Assembly: GCA_036011085.1 (NCBI GenBank)
Contig: DASCMS010000057.1
Span: forward strand, 51,435-115,434
DNA length: 64,000 nucleotides
Reading direction: 5' to 3'
Source: UBA8231 sp036011085
GTDB lineage: Bacteria; Latescibacterota; UBA2968; UBA8231
This document shows positions 52,934 through 61,366 of this stretch, one piece after another (position 1 is the first letter of the stretch; the number at the start of each line of letters is the position of its first letter). The notes beneath the pieces were generated by a model that was not told the DNA's origin, ran no database searches, and saw only the letters and a program-made list of their open reading frames with translations. Both the position numbers and the translations under genes were made by a program.

Positions 52934-53416
52934 GTGAAACTGAGCGCCCAGGAGGAGTACGGCCTGCGTTGCCTGCTGCAAGTGGCCCGCAGGCCCCATG
53001 GTCAGAGTGTGACGATTCCCGATATCGCCGAGGCCGAGAGCGTCTCGCCGCACAACGTGGCCAGGTATCTCGGTACGCTGCGCAAGCATGGCATCGTCGA
53101 CAGCGAGCGCGGCCAGCATGGTGGCTATACGCTGGCGCGAAACCCCGACACGATCATCGTGGCCGACGTGCTCTCGGCATTGGGTGGTCCGCTCTACGAT
53201 CCCTCGTTCTGTAACCACTTCACCGGGGCCGGCGAGACCTGCCAGCATACGGCCGTCGACTGTTCGATCCGCGGTCTGTGGATGCAGGTGCAGAACGCTG
53301 TCGACGATGTCCTGTCGCACACGACATTGCAAGACCTGCTCGACGCGGCCGACAACATGGCCGCCATGCATGTAGAGCAGCCGCCCTCCTGCCTGCTCCA
53401 GGTGGAGGGCAGCTGA
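52934..53416 (+). CDS. Rrf2-family regulator, probable Fe-S sensor of the suf operon
   Basis: 160 residues with a GTG start, 12 bases after sufT. The N-terminal winged helix MKLSAQEEYGLRCLLQVARR and NVARYLGTLRKHGIVDSERG are typical. Three cysteines (93, 103, 110; spacing C-x9-C-x6-C) could hold a [2Fe-2S] or [4Fe-4S] cluster as in IscR/SufR. It probably represses suf when clusters are sufficient (inference), acting on the dyads before sufB. Here it ends the operon rather than beginning it. Confidence 0.9.
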   Translation: MKLSAQEEYGLRCLLQVARRPHGQSVTIPDIAEAESVSPHNVARYLGTLRKHGIVDSERGQHGGYTLARNPDTIIVADVLSALGGPLYDPSFCNHFTGAGETCQHTAVDCSIRGLWMQVQNAVDDVLSHTTLQDLLDAADNMAAMHVEQPPSCLLQVEGS

Positions 53417-53419
53417 GGG

Positions 53420-53803
53420 CTACGGCCTGCCCCGCCGACGCCCGGCCGACACCCCGCGGGTGAGGTGCCAGCCACTCCCATGCTCACAGGCATAGACGCG
53501 CAGGTCGGCGCCCTGCTCGCGCCGCAGGATGTCCGCCCGCCGCTGCGCCTCTGACTCGTTCCTGTAGGTATCCTTGGGTCGACCGTCGGCACCCGTACAT
53601 TGCCCACACTTCGTACTCGGGGTCTGCCGATTCGCGGGAGACAGGTGCCACCGCTCGCAGGTGTCGCAGCGATAGGGCACCAGCTGCTTGCCGAACCGCT
53701 CCCGGGCATGGACGGCCCCCTCCTCGGCCTCGGACTCACTGTCATACTCGGTCAGCGGCTTGCCCGACGTCCTGCCCACGCAGGTATCGCTCTTGATGCT
53801 CAA
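53420..53803 (-). CDS. Hypothetical protein made of an exact 60-residue duplication with Cys/His motifs
   Basis: 127 residues. Two copies share a period of 60: Y20/Y80, S-E-S-E-A against N-E-S-E-A, C46/C106, W52-H53-L54 against W112-H113-L114. Each ends in a short WHL zinc-like motif, and pairs of cysteines (46/49, 66/69) suggest a metal site in the first copy that has partly been lost in the second. No signal peptide. I do not recognise a named family. It converges on the Rrf2 gene with three bases between the stops. Confidence 0.7.
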   Translation of the reverse strand: MSIKSDTCVGRTSGKPLTEYDSESEAEEGAVHARERFGKQLVPYRCDTCERWHLSPANRQTPSTKCGQCTGADGRPKDTYRNESEAQRRADILRREQGADLRVYACEHGSGWHLTRGVSAGRRRGRP

Positions 53804-53820
53804 GTCCGGACTCGCATGCC

Positions 53821-54792
53821 TTATTGACGCTCCACCATGCCAGTACTCGGAGCACCGTCGGCGCCATCCATGGACCGCTGCACCCGGTCGATGAGTGCCA
53901 TCACCGGCAGCACCTCGGTGCAGCTCGTCAGTGCCGTGCGGCCCTCCCGGATGGCGGCGAAGAACTCTCCGTCCTGGGCCTCGACACCGGAGGGCCCCGA
54001 GACCTCGATGTCGTTGCCCTCGTGGTCGGTGAGACCGCCCTTGTTCGACAGGTATGTCGCTTCTTCACCGATGAACCGGTAGAACCCCTGGATCGGCCCG
54101 TGGTTGTTGAAGGACTGAGAGGCGCTCACCAGGCAACCGCTGCGGGACTTGAGGGCGATGGTGACGTCCATCGGCACCTTCAGTGTTTCGTGTACGGGCC
54201 CGCACTGTCCCCAGGCCTCCATGTCCGGGTCGCCGAGAATCCAGTAGACCATGTCGAGCATGTGGCAGGCCTGATGCCAGAGCAGATCATCGGTCCAGAT
54301 GCGCGGCTTGCCAAAGCGGTTCTCGTTCACCCGGCGGAAGAAATAGGTCTGCTGTACGATGTGGTGCAGGTGCAGCTTTCCGTCGCGAACGTCTTCATGG
54401 ATCTTGCGGAAAGCCGGAGTGAAACGCTGGGTGTGGCACATCATCGCCACTTTCCCCGAGCTGGCTTCGGCAGCAGCAACGCGTTGCGACTCCGCCAGAG
54501 ACAGACCCATGGGCAACTCCAGCAGCACGTGCTTGCCCTTCTCCAGGGCCATCACCGTCTGCTCGCAATGCACCTGGTTGGGGCTGGTGATGACCGCTGC
54601 CTCAACCCCCGGTTGATCGAGACATTCCTCCAGGTCGGTGGACACGTGTTCGATCCCGTGATCGCTGGCAAAGGCCTCGGCGTCGGCGAGTACTCCCCCC
54701 GCCAGGGTGACCACCTCGACATCCTGCATGTCCTGCAGCGCCTTGATGTGGGTGATGCCCTGGGCACCCTCACCCACGAGACAGACTTTCAT
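53821..54792 (-). CDS. Gfo/Idh/MocA-family dehydrogenase, LigC-like
   Basis: 323 residues. N-terminal Rossmann loop CLVGEGAQGITHIKAL, then VEAAVITSPNQVHCEQTVMA and KGKHVLLELPMG. The middle TYFFRRVNENRFGKPRIWTD and LLWHQACHMLDMVYWI recall LigC, the 4-carboxy-2-hydroxymuconate-6-semialdehyde dehydrogenase of aromatic catabolism. No other protocatechuate-pathway gene is in the window, so the substrate may differ. Comparison is from memory, not an alignment. Confidence 0.85.
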   Translation of the reverse strand: MKVCLVGEGAQGITHIKALQDMQDVEVVTLAGGVLADAEAFASDHGIEHVSTDLEECLDQPGVEAAVITSPNQVHCEQTVMALEKGKHVLLELPMGLSLAESQRVAAAEASSGKVAMMCHTQRFTPAFRKIHEDVRDGKLHLHHIVQQTYFFRRVNENRFGKPRIWTDDLLWHQACHMLDMVYWILGDPDMEAWGQCGPVHETLKVPMDVTIALKSRSGCLVSASQSFNNHGPIQGFYRFIGEEATYLSNKGGLTDHEGNDIEVSGPSGVEAQDGEFFAAIREGRTALTSCTEVLPVMALIDRVQRSMDGADGAPSTGMVERQ

Positions 54793-54815
54793 TGTGGCTC
54801 TCTTTCTGGTCTGGT

Positions 54816-56654
54816 TCAGTCGGATACCAGTGGAAAGTACGTGTACACCAGGTCGCTGACATATCGCTCACCGCCACCGGTACCGGTGATGCACAGCGCA
54901 TAGTAGACTCCAGGTTTCACCACAACGAGACGATTCTCGAGGGTCCAGGAATGTCCCGCTGCGTCCGTTGCTGCCATCGGCCGAGTCTGTCCGCTGTGGG
55001 ACACACCCGGTTTCCACGAGCTTTCCGTTTCCTCGCACAGACTCGGTCCGGCGACGCCAAGGCGACCTGCGTAGGTGATCGCCATCAGTCCTTCCCAGTT
55101 CGAGGCGAAACGGGTCTTCTCAATAAGGGTGAACCCGGCCCTGTCGCTGTCGATCCTCATAGCCGGTTCCGAGCCGAAGGCCGGTGTATGCCAGCGAAGA
55201 TCGGCCTGTCCCGACGTGATCTGCCACTTTGTCCCTTGCCGAGGGTACACACGACTGCCATTGGTCAGCGCCAGCAGACGCATGTCGCCACCTCGATATA
55301 CCTCGTCAAAGGGCTTCTCCGGCATCTGCAGATGATACAGACTGTCACTGTCGGTCAGTGCATAGTTGGAGAACTGTGCCCGGGGGTCGGTGTCGAGCCA
55401 GACGAACAACAGGGCGTCGAGAACCCCTTCTTCGAGCACCCGCAGCAACCCGTGCTTCTCTGCGTCACCCGTGTAGAGATCGAGTGGCACGTCGACGAAC
55501 AGAGGAGCGATCAGTGCTTCCCTCCCCGACCGTGCATCGAAAGCCTGAGCGAGGGCTTCGAACCCGTGATCCCGGCTCTGGAAGTGGAGGAGCGACCATC
55601 CACTGAGGGCCAGTGCGCCAGCACACAACACGGCGCCGAGCCTGCGGACGTGTGTGTTGGAATCGACGACCCAGACAGCGACCAGGATTGACGTGGCCGG
55701 CAGCAGATAGAAGTACGAGCGTCCCGGGCCAGCCATGCCACTGACCACGGCCACGAGTATGGGAAACATGGCCACCACCGCCACCTGCACCGCCAACCCG
55801 CCACATCGTTGTGCCAGCCGTATCGCACCCAGGACTGCAGAACTGACGATCGCGACGACGGCCCCGCCGCCGAGCAGCAGTGTGAAGCCGGATGCCAACG
55901 TTCTGAGGGACGCGACGGGGTCTGCCCACACCTTCGTTCCCCAGCGCTCGGAAGCCGTCAGGAGATCGTCGAGCACGTAACCGTATGCGGCCAGGCTTGC
56001 CAGAGATGCGGTCAGCACAGTCCCTGCGGCGAAGGCTCCATTCCCCGCACCGTGGTCCTTCCGGGCCCGCCAGGCGCTCCATCCCCCCAGGGAGAGCAGA
56101 AAGAGGCCACCGCTGGGAAGCGTCCAGGTCGCCAGCAAACCTGCCGCGCCAAAACCAAGCCAGAACCATCGCCTGCCGCGCTGCGCGATCAGAGCCGACC
56201 ACCAGGCGAGTGTCGTCCAGAGCACCAGAGAGGAATAGCCGCGTGCTGAGGTCGAGTAGGATACGTGCGATGGGTGCAGGGCGAGATGCCAGGCGGCCAC
56301 AACCCCCGCCGTCGGTGAACCGAGCGCGGCGGCGACCAATCCCGCCGTCGCCGGCACGGTGGCCACACCTGACACGAATGCCGGTGCCCGCAGCATCCAT
56401 TCGTCGTGACCGTCGAAGACCTGCGAGGACAGCCGCATCAGTGCGGTATGCAGAATGTGGTTGTTCGGCTGGTGATAGGTGGTGAAGATCTGCTCGTACG
56501 ATTCAACGGCGTACCCCAGCCAGGAGAAGGCCTCATCGTGTGTGATCTCCTGATCGAGCCTGGGAACCCGCAGAAGGACCGCTGCGAGGGTAGCCAGGAG
56601 AATCCACCCCAGGGCCGCGCGCTTCGAAAGCTCCAGAGGCCAGGCGGCTCTCAA
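54816..56654 (-). CDS. GT-C/ArnT-type glycosyltransferase-like membrane protein
   Basis: 612 residues from a TTG at 56654 that overlaps the nadE stop by four bases. About ten or more membrane spans follow; the first extracytoplasmic loop carries LDQEITHDEAFSW with an acidic pair (Asp 40, Glu 41) as in the polyprenyl-phosphate-dependent GT-C enzymes. A soluble C-terminal ~200 residues follows the last span. It would transfer a sugar from a lipid carrier to an envelope acceptor. Acceptor and sugar unknown. A longer frame from 56837 lies in nadE. Confidence 0.72.
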   Translation of the reverse strand: MRAAWPLELSKRAALGWILLATLAAVLLRVPRLDQEITHDEAFSWLGYAVESYEQIFTTYHQPNNHILHTALMRLSSQVFDGHDEWMLRAPAFVSGVATVPATAGLVAAALGSPTAGVVAAWHLALHPSHVSYSTSARGYSSLVLWTTLAWWSALIAQRGRRWFWLGFGAAGLLATWTLPSGGLFLLSLGGWSAWRARKDHGAGNGAFAAGTVLTASLASLAAYGYVLDDLLTASERWGTKVWADPVASLRTLASGFTLLLGGGAVVAIVSSAVLGAIRLAQRCGGLAVQVAVVAMFPILVAVVSGMAGPGRSYFYLLPATSILVAVWVVDSNTHVRRLGAVLCAGALALSGWSLLHFQSRDHGFEALAQAFDARSGREALIAPLFVDVPLDLYTGDAEKHGLLRVLEEGVLDALLFVWLDTDPRAQFSNYALTDSDSLYHLQMPEKPFDEVYRGGDMRLLALTNGSRVYPRQGTKWQITSGQADLRWHTPAFGSEPAMRIDSDRAGFTLIEKTRFASNWEGLMAITYAGRLGVAGPSLCEETESSWKPGVSHSGQTRPMAATDAAGHSWTLENRLVVVKPGVYYALCITGTGGGERYVSDLVYTYFPLVSD

Positions 56655-58609
56655 CTCACTGGCGGCCAGGACGGTAGTGTTCGAACCCGGGCCGCCGCCT
56701 CTTCCCACCGGCGCGGCGCACACCCCGGTATCTGGCTTTCGCGCAGATCGAAGCCGAAGGCGCGCTTGCTCAACACGATCAACGGTGGAGACTGGATTCT
56801 CTTGTAGTAGTTGATGCGCAGCTGTCGGTCCACCCATTGCAGGTCCTCGAGCCAGGCCGCCGGATCAGGGAAGGCAGCCCGAAACTCGTCCGCTTCCCAG
56901 GACCAGCCGAGGCGGTCCAGCAGGCAGCCGTCGAGGAGCCAGTCGACGAGATCCACCGGATGCCGCCGATATTCGATCAGCTGGCGCAGCACAGCACAGT
57001 GGTAGCCGTAGAGGATCGGATCTCCCTTGCCCTGGGTGACATCCTGTTCCGCGGACAGCTCGGCGCTGGGCACCGTCGTGCGGTCGAGCAGGTTCTCCGG
57101 GATGACTTCCCGTTCGAAGATGACTTCGTTGAGATACTGCCCGAGTTCGAAGACCTGCACCTTGTAGAGGTCCCCGATGGGCGCCACGGCACCGTCGAGA
57201 TCTCCGTACAGAGTCGTGTAGCCGAGAGCGAGCTCGGTCTTGTTGCCATTGTTGGTGAACAGCATCTCGTGTTTGGCGGCGATACCGGCCAGTACATCCG
57301 AGGAGCGGATCCGCGCCTGGATGTTCTCGTCTACCAGACGGGTGTACTCCCCCTCGGATCGCCGAAACACCGCGGCGCGCACGATGTCACCTACCGAACC
57401 GTACAGCGTCTCGATGGGAATGCTGAGAAAGTCAATATCCAGCGCCGCCGCCAGATCTGCGGCGTTGTCCCGTGTCACGGCGGCGTTGAAGCTCGTGGGC
57501 ATGTTGACGGCGAACACGCGTTCGGCACCGAAAGCGCGCTCCAGCAGACAGGCGACGACACTCGAATCGATGCCCCCGGAAGCCCCGACCAGGTATCGGC
57601 CGGGCTCGCCGCGGAAGTGCTCCAAGTGACGCAGACCCTGCAGGATCGCCTCGTAGACGGACTCCACCTCGCTCGTCGCCTCGTCGGCTAACTTCCCGGT
57701 CGTGTGGCCACCACCGATGGTGACGAGATCCTCCCGCCAGCCCGGCGCCCGCGCGACGAGGCTGCCATCCCCTTCGTAGGCGGTCGTATCACCGTCGAAG
57801 ACGAGGATGTTCTTGCCGTTGTTCTGTGCACCCACATGGTTGACGTAGAGGAACGGTACTGGCGATCGTTTGAGGATGTCCCTTACAGTGCGGTTGCGTT
57901 TGTCGTTCTTCTGCCATGTCCAGGGAGACGACGACAGATTGAACACGGCCTGGGCACCGGCTCGGGCAAAATGTCCCAGCGTATCGAGGATCTCCTCGCC
58001 CCATGAGTAATCCTGGCACCAGATGTCCTCACACAACTGGGCGCCAAAGCGGAACGTACCGCCGCCGCTTCGCGGGACCTCAAAGGGGATGGCCCAGTCG
58101 TAGACCGAACGTCCCTGCTCCTGCGCCAGGGTCCGGGCGGAGACGAAGTGACGATCATCGTCGAAGAAGCGGTAGTTGGGCTGCAGTGTCTTGGGCTGGC
58201 AGCCGGCAGGCAGACCGAGAGGCAGATCGGGGCGATCCACCCACTCCCCATCGTGACAGACGCGGACGGCATTGACCTTTCGCGAGCGGCCGTCCTGGCC
58301 GATCCCCTCGCGGTCGAAGTGGACGTTGCCGAACAGCAGCGTCAGACCGGCGCTTGCGACCCGAAGGCGATCGCTGCAGGCAGCCCAGTCTTCGACGAGG
58401 GCGTCTACCTCCCAGAGGTCGCCGAGGATGTACCCTGGCACGCACATCTCCGGGAAGGCGACGACCTCTACCCCGGCCTGGCGGGCCTCGGTTATCACGG
58501 TCTCCATGCGCACCACGTTGAGATCGGCCCGACCGGGCTTGACCTCCATCTGCGCCAGCGCGATGCGAGGCAGGTCGGCCACCCGCGGCATGTGCGTGGG
58601 CTCGGACAT
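56651..58609 (-). CDS. nadE: Glutamine-dependent NAD+ synthetase
   Basis: 652 residues from the ATG at 58609. The N-terminal nitrilase-type amidase is recognisable (VVAFPEMCVPGYILGD with the catalytic glutamate, FRFGAQLCEDIWCQDY with the cysteine), and the C-terminal synthetase has the PP-loop GASGGIDSSVVACLLE near 345, FTNNGNKTELALGYTTLYGD and the late LLDRTTVPSAELS. It makes NAD+ from nicotinate adenine dinucleotide using glutamine. Last step of the pncA-pncB route encoded upstream. nadD is not here. Confidence 0.95.
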   Translation of the reverse strand: MSEPTHMPRVADLPRIALAQMEVKPGRADLNVVRMETVITEARQAGVEVVAFPEMCVPGYILGDLWEVDALVEDWAACSDRLRVASAGLTLLFGNVHFDREGIGQDGRSRKVNAVRVCHDGEWVDRPDLPLGLPAGCQPKTLQPNYRFFDDDRHFVSARTLAQEQGRSVYDWAIPFEVPRSGGGTFRFGAQLCEDIWCQDYSWGEEILDTLGHFARAGAQAVFNLSSSPWTWQKNDKRNRTVRDILKRSPVPFLYVNHVGAQNNGKNILVFDGDTTAYEGDGSLVARAPGWREDLVTIGGGHTTGKLADEATSEVESVYEAILQGLRHLEHFRGEPGRYLVGASGGIDSSVVACLLERAFGAERVFAVNMPTSFNAAVTRDNAADLAAALDIDFLSIPIETLYGSVGDIVRAAVFRRSEGEYTRLVDENIQARIRSSDVLAGIAAKHEMLFTNNGNKTELALGYTTLYGDLDGAVAPIGDLYKVQVFELGQYLNEVIFEREVIPENLLDRTTVPSAELSAEQDVTQGKGDPILYGYHCAVLRQLIEYRRHPVDLVDWLLDGCLLDRLGWSWEADEFRAAFPDPAAWLEDLQWVDRQLRINYYKRIQSPPLIVLSKRAFGFDLRESQIPGCAPRRWEEAAARVRTLPSWPPVS

Positions 58610-59775
58610 CAACCAGCGGCGGTCGCCTCACGCCGGGCGCCGCTGGCACACGCGTCACGGATGCACTGTCCAAGCACCGGGATGCCCTCGCCGATTGCCG
58701 ACACCGTGGGCTGACCGAAGGCCAGTCGGATATTGGCTACGTCCTCGTTGTGAATGTGGAAGCCCCGTCCTCGTGCGCAGCGCACGCCACGCTCGGCGGT
58801 GTGCTTGAGCAGGTGATCGAGATCGACATCCTCGGGCAGGTTCACCCAGATGAACAGGCCACCGGCGGGTCGTGACCAGCTGCAAATGTCGGCCACGCTC
58901 TCCTCCAGACCGGCGAAGACGGCGGCGCGCTTCTGTTTGAGGGCTGTGTTCATCTCGGCGCAGTGATCCCAGAGCCGATCGCGGAAGAACTCCGCCAGCA
59001 CCGATGCGGTGAGCAGACTGTTGCCCCCGTCGTAACGGCGATCGAGGAGTTTCTGCAGCATGGGCGGCCGGGCGTGGATGTACCCTTCCCGCACTCCCGG
59101 TCCCAGGATCTTCGACAGCGAGCCCAGATAGATGTGATCGGTGCCCTCCGGGTCCAGGGCGTACAGCGCTGGCTCCTTGTCGCCGTCGAAATGTACGTCG
59201 GCGTAGCAGTTGTCCTCGACGATGGGCACGGCGAAGCGCCGCGCTATCTCGATGATCTGCAGACGGCGATTCCTGGGCATGACCGAGCCGGTGGGATTCT
59301 GATACGTCGCCAGGATGTAGAGAAAGCGGGGGGGCGTGCCCGCTGTCTGCAGAGCCCCCAGCACACGCTCCAGATCTTCTGGCAGCATACCCTCTTCGTC
59401 GAGGGCGACACCTTCCAGACGCAGCCCGAGCCGACGGTAGGCGCCGATCGTACCCGAATAGGTGAGTTCCTCACAGACGACGATGTTCTCACTGCCGTCA
59501 TCTTTCATCAGGGCTTCGGCCACCAGCGTCACCCCCTGCATGGAGCCGTTGGTCAGCGTGATGTGATCCGGTGACACGACCACGCCTTCGCGCTCTGACT
59601 CGCGCGCCGCCATCGCCTCACGCAGTCCCTGGTGACCTAGATCGCCCGGGTACCGGGTAAAATCCTCACCCACCTGCACAATCGCACGCCCTGCCGCGGC
59701 GGCGAGCGCCTGTGTGGGGAAGGTCTCGGGGTTCGTACAACCGCTGCCAAAATCGTAAACCGGTCTGTCTGCCAT
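58609..59775 (-). CDS. Class I/II PLP aminotransferase, 2-aminoadipate-aminotransferase-like
   Basis: 388 residues. Fold-type I signatures are YPGDLGHQGLREAMA, LTNGSMQGVTLVAEAL, ILATYQNPTGSVMP and VEDNCYADVHFDG. The PLP lysine lies in YLGSLSKILGPGVREGY; many relatives have GTFSK with the lysine followed by TLAPGLR. No N-terminal helix-turn-helix, so it is not a MocR regulator. It sits between a PncB-like gene and nadE with a one-base overlap to nadE, so it is co-transcribed with NAD salvage genes. Substrate unknown; a role in tryptophan/kynurenine- or aspartate-derived precursors is speculation. Confidence 0.85.
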   Translation of the reverse strand: MADRPVYDFGSGCTNPETFPTQALAAAAGRAIVQVGEDFTRYPGDLGHQGLREAMAARESEREGVVVSPDHITLTNGSMQGVTLVAEALMKDDGSENIVVCEELTYSGTIGAYRRLGLRLEGVALDEEGMLPEDLERVLGALQTAGTPPRFLYILATYQNPTGSVMPRNRRLQIIEIARRFAVPIVEDNCYADVHFDGDKEPALYALDPEGTDHIYLGSLSKILGPGVREGYIHARPPMLQKLLDRRYDGGNSLLTASVLAEFFRDRLWDHCAEMNTALKQKRAAVFAGLEESVADICSWSRPAGGLFIWVNLPEDVDLDHLLKHTAERGVRCARGRGFHIHNEDVANIRLAFGQPTVSAIGEGIPVLGQCIRDACASGARREATAAG

Positions 59776-59784
59776 GCTGTCCTC

Positions 59785-60786
59785 CTACGCCAGATCGAGG
59801 CGTTGCAGCCTCGGGTTGGGAGTTGGGCCCGGCTGGCGGCCACGCTTGGCCACCGCCTGTCCCTCGACCTCTTTCAAGTCCGCCGTAAAGTCGACGGCGC
59901 GGGCGCCGCTGATGTGACTGCCCACCCCGAAACCGTCGACAGGTGACGACGCCTCGACGAAGGCCGTAATCCGATCGGGTGTCATGCCACCCGATACGAG
60001 AATCTTCACCTGCCCGTGACCCGCCTGATCCAGGCCGTCACGTACTCGCGTCACCAGATCCGGCGTGACGCCACCGAGTTCCGAGGGTGTGTCGAGACGA
60101 ACGCCCCAGAGATCGTCGAGGGCCTCGGCAACGCGGATGCTCTCTTCCGCCTCGTCACGAAAGGTGTCGACGAGGACCAGGCGATGCACCTGCCTGTCGA
60201 TGTGCCGATCGAAGGCCCGGGCCGCCGCCAGCGTATCCCCGTACAGCAGGATCAGTGCGTGTGGCATGGTGCCACTCGGTTCCTTCCCCACCAACCGGGC
60301 ACCCCCTGGTGTGGCGCATCCGGCACACCCCCCTACGACGGCGGCGTATTCCAGGCGGTGGCTCACGTCAGGATGCACATGGCGCGCACCGAAGTGCACG
60401 GTGGGGATCCCCGACGCCGCCACGACGCACTCAGCCGCTGCGGTGGCCCAACCCGTCTCACTCGCCAGCGTGCCCAGCAGCGCGGTCTCGAATCGACCGA
60501 AGGTGAGGTACGGACCCTGGATCTGCAGCACCGGTTCCTTCGGCGCGAAGGAGCTGCCTTCGGGCAACCGGTGGACGGCACTGTCGGTCCCGGCCAGAGC
60601 CTGCCGCAGCAGCTCTTCTGCCTCGCGCATCCCACACAGCCGCGCCGGCCGTCGCGCGAACACCTCCATCACCACCTGGGGATTGAGCCCTTCCGCCTCG
60701 AGGACATCTCTCGCCCTCAGGAAGTAGACGTCGGCGTTGTCGCCTGCAAGCGTCGCCGGCGTCGGCGCGAATCCGGAATCGGGCAT
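59785..60786 (-). CDS. Nicotinate phosphoribosyltransferase-like (PncB)
   Basis: 333 residues, shorter than the 400 of E. coli PncB but near compact prokaryotic forms. The conserved EPVLQIQGPYLTFGRFETALL, the phosphate loop and EPSGTMPHALILLYGD with the histidine that autophosphorylates, and KILVSGGMTPDRITAF are NAPRTase-family features. It converts nicotinate and PRPP to nicotinate mononucleotide. The pncA gene ends two bases upstream. A quinolinate phosphoribosyltransferase is excluded by the absence of its QPRTase motifs and the operon partners. Confidence 0.88.
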   Translation of the reverse strand: MPDSGFAPTPATLAGDNADVYFLRARDVLEAEGLNPQVVMEVFARRPARLCGMREAEELLRQALAGTDSAVHRLPEGSSFAPKEPVLQIQGPYLTFGRFETALLGTLASETGWATAAAECVVAASGIPTVHFGARHVHPDVSHRLEYAAVVGGCAGCATPGGARLVGKEPSGTMPHALILLYGDTLAAARAFDRHIDRQVHRLVLVDTFRDEAEESIRVAEALDDLWGVRLDTPSELGGVTPDLVTRVRDGLDQAGHGQVKILVSGGMTPDRITAFVEASSPVDGFGVGSHISGARAVDFTADLKEVEGQAVAKRGRQPGPTPNPRLQRLDLA

Positions 60787-60788
60787 GA

Positions 60789-61316
60789 TCAGCGATTCGT
60801 GATCCGGGCCCCCAGGATCTTCTCCATGTGATCGAGGGCCCAGGCATGTTGACCGGCATCAAAGCTGGTCACACAGTCGGCGGGCACCTCGACGGCGTAG
60901 TCCCGGTTGCGCAGTCCGGCCACCGTGTGCAGAACACAGATATCGGTGCAGTCCCCCATGACAACGACCTCGTCCGGGGTCAACTCCTGCAGTCGGTCTC
61001 CCAGGTCGGTTTCAAAAAAAGCGGAGTAGCGGCGCTTCTTCACCACCACGGCAACAGCTGCCAGGTCGGCAAGTTCGTCGATGACCAACTCCTCCCCGGA
61101 GCCTTCGATGCAGTGCGGGGGAAACATGTCGAACTCGCGATCGTCAGGCACATGCGTGTCCTGGGTGAAGAACAGGACAGCTCCCTGCGCCTTCTCGCGC
61201 TCCACCCGTCGGCGCACCGGCTCGATGATGCGTCGGGCCTCGTCTCCACAGTACAAGGTCCCGGTTGGCTTCAGGAACCCGTTCTGCATATCGACGACGA
61301 TCACGGCGCGGGGCAT
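60789..61316 (-). CDS. pncA: Nicotinamidase (PncA), isochorismatase fold
   Basis: 175 residues from the ATG at 61316, placed nine bases after GGAGG; an ATG six bases upstream at 61322 is too close to the site. The catalytic triad is Asp 9 in VDMQNGF, Lys 93/94 in VVVKKRRYSAF, and Cys 127 in GDCTDICVL. Metal ligands Asp 53, His 55 and His 69 are present. It deamidates nicotinamide to nicotinate. It begins the pncA-pncB-aminotransferase-nadE operon on the minus strand. A run of seven A at 61014-61020 lies in the coding strand complement. Confidence 0.92.
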   Translation of the reverse strand: MPRAVIVVDMQNGFLKPTGTLYCGDEARRIIEPVRRRVEREKAQGAVLFFTQDTHVPDDREFDMFPPHCIEGSGEELVIDELADLAAVAVVVKKRRYSAFFETDLGDRLQELTPDEVVVMGDCTDICVLHTVAGLRNRDYAVEVPADCVTSFDAGQHAWALDHMEKILGARITNR

Positions 61317-61366
61317 GACCATTCACCTCCAAAGGGAAAGATACACGCGTGGAGTGACTGACCAAC

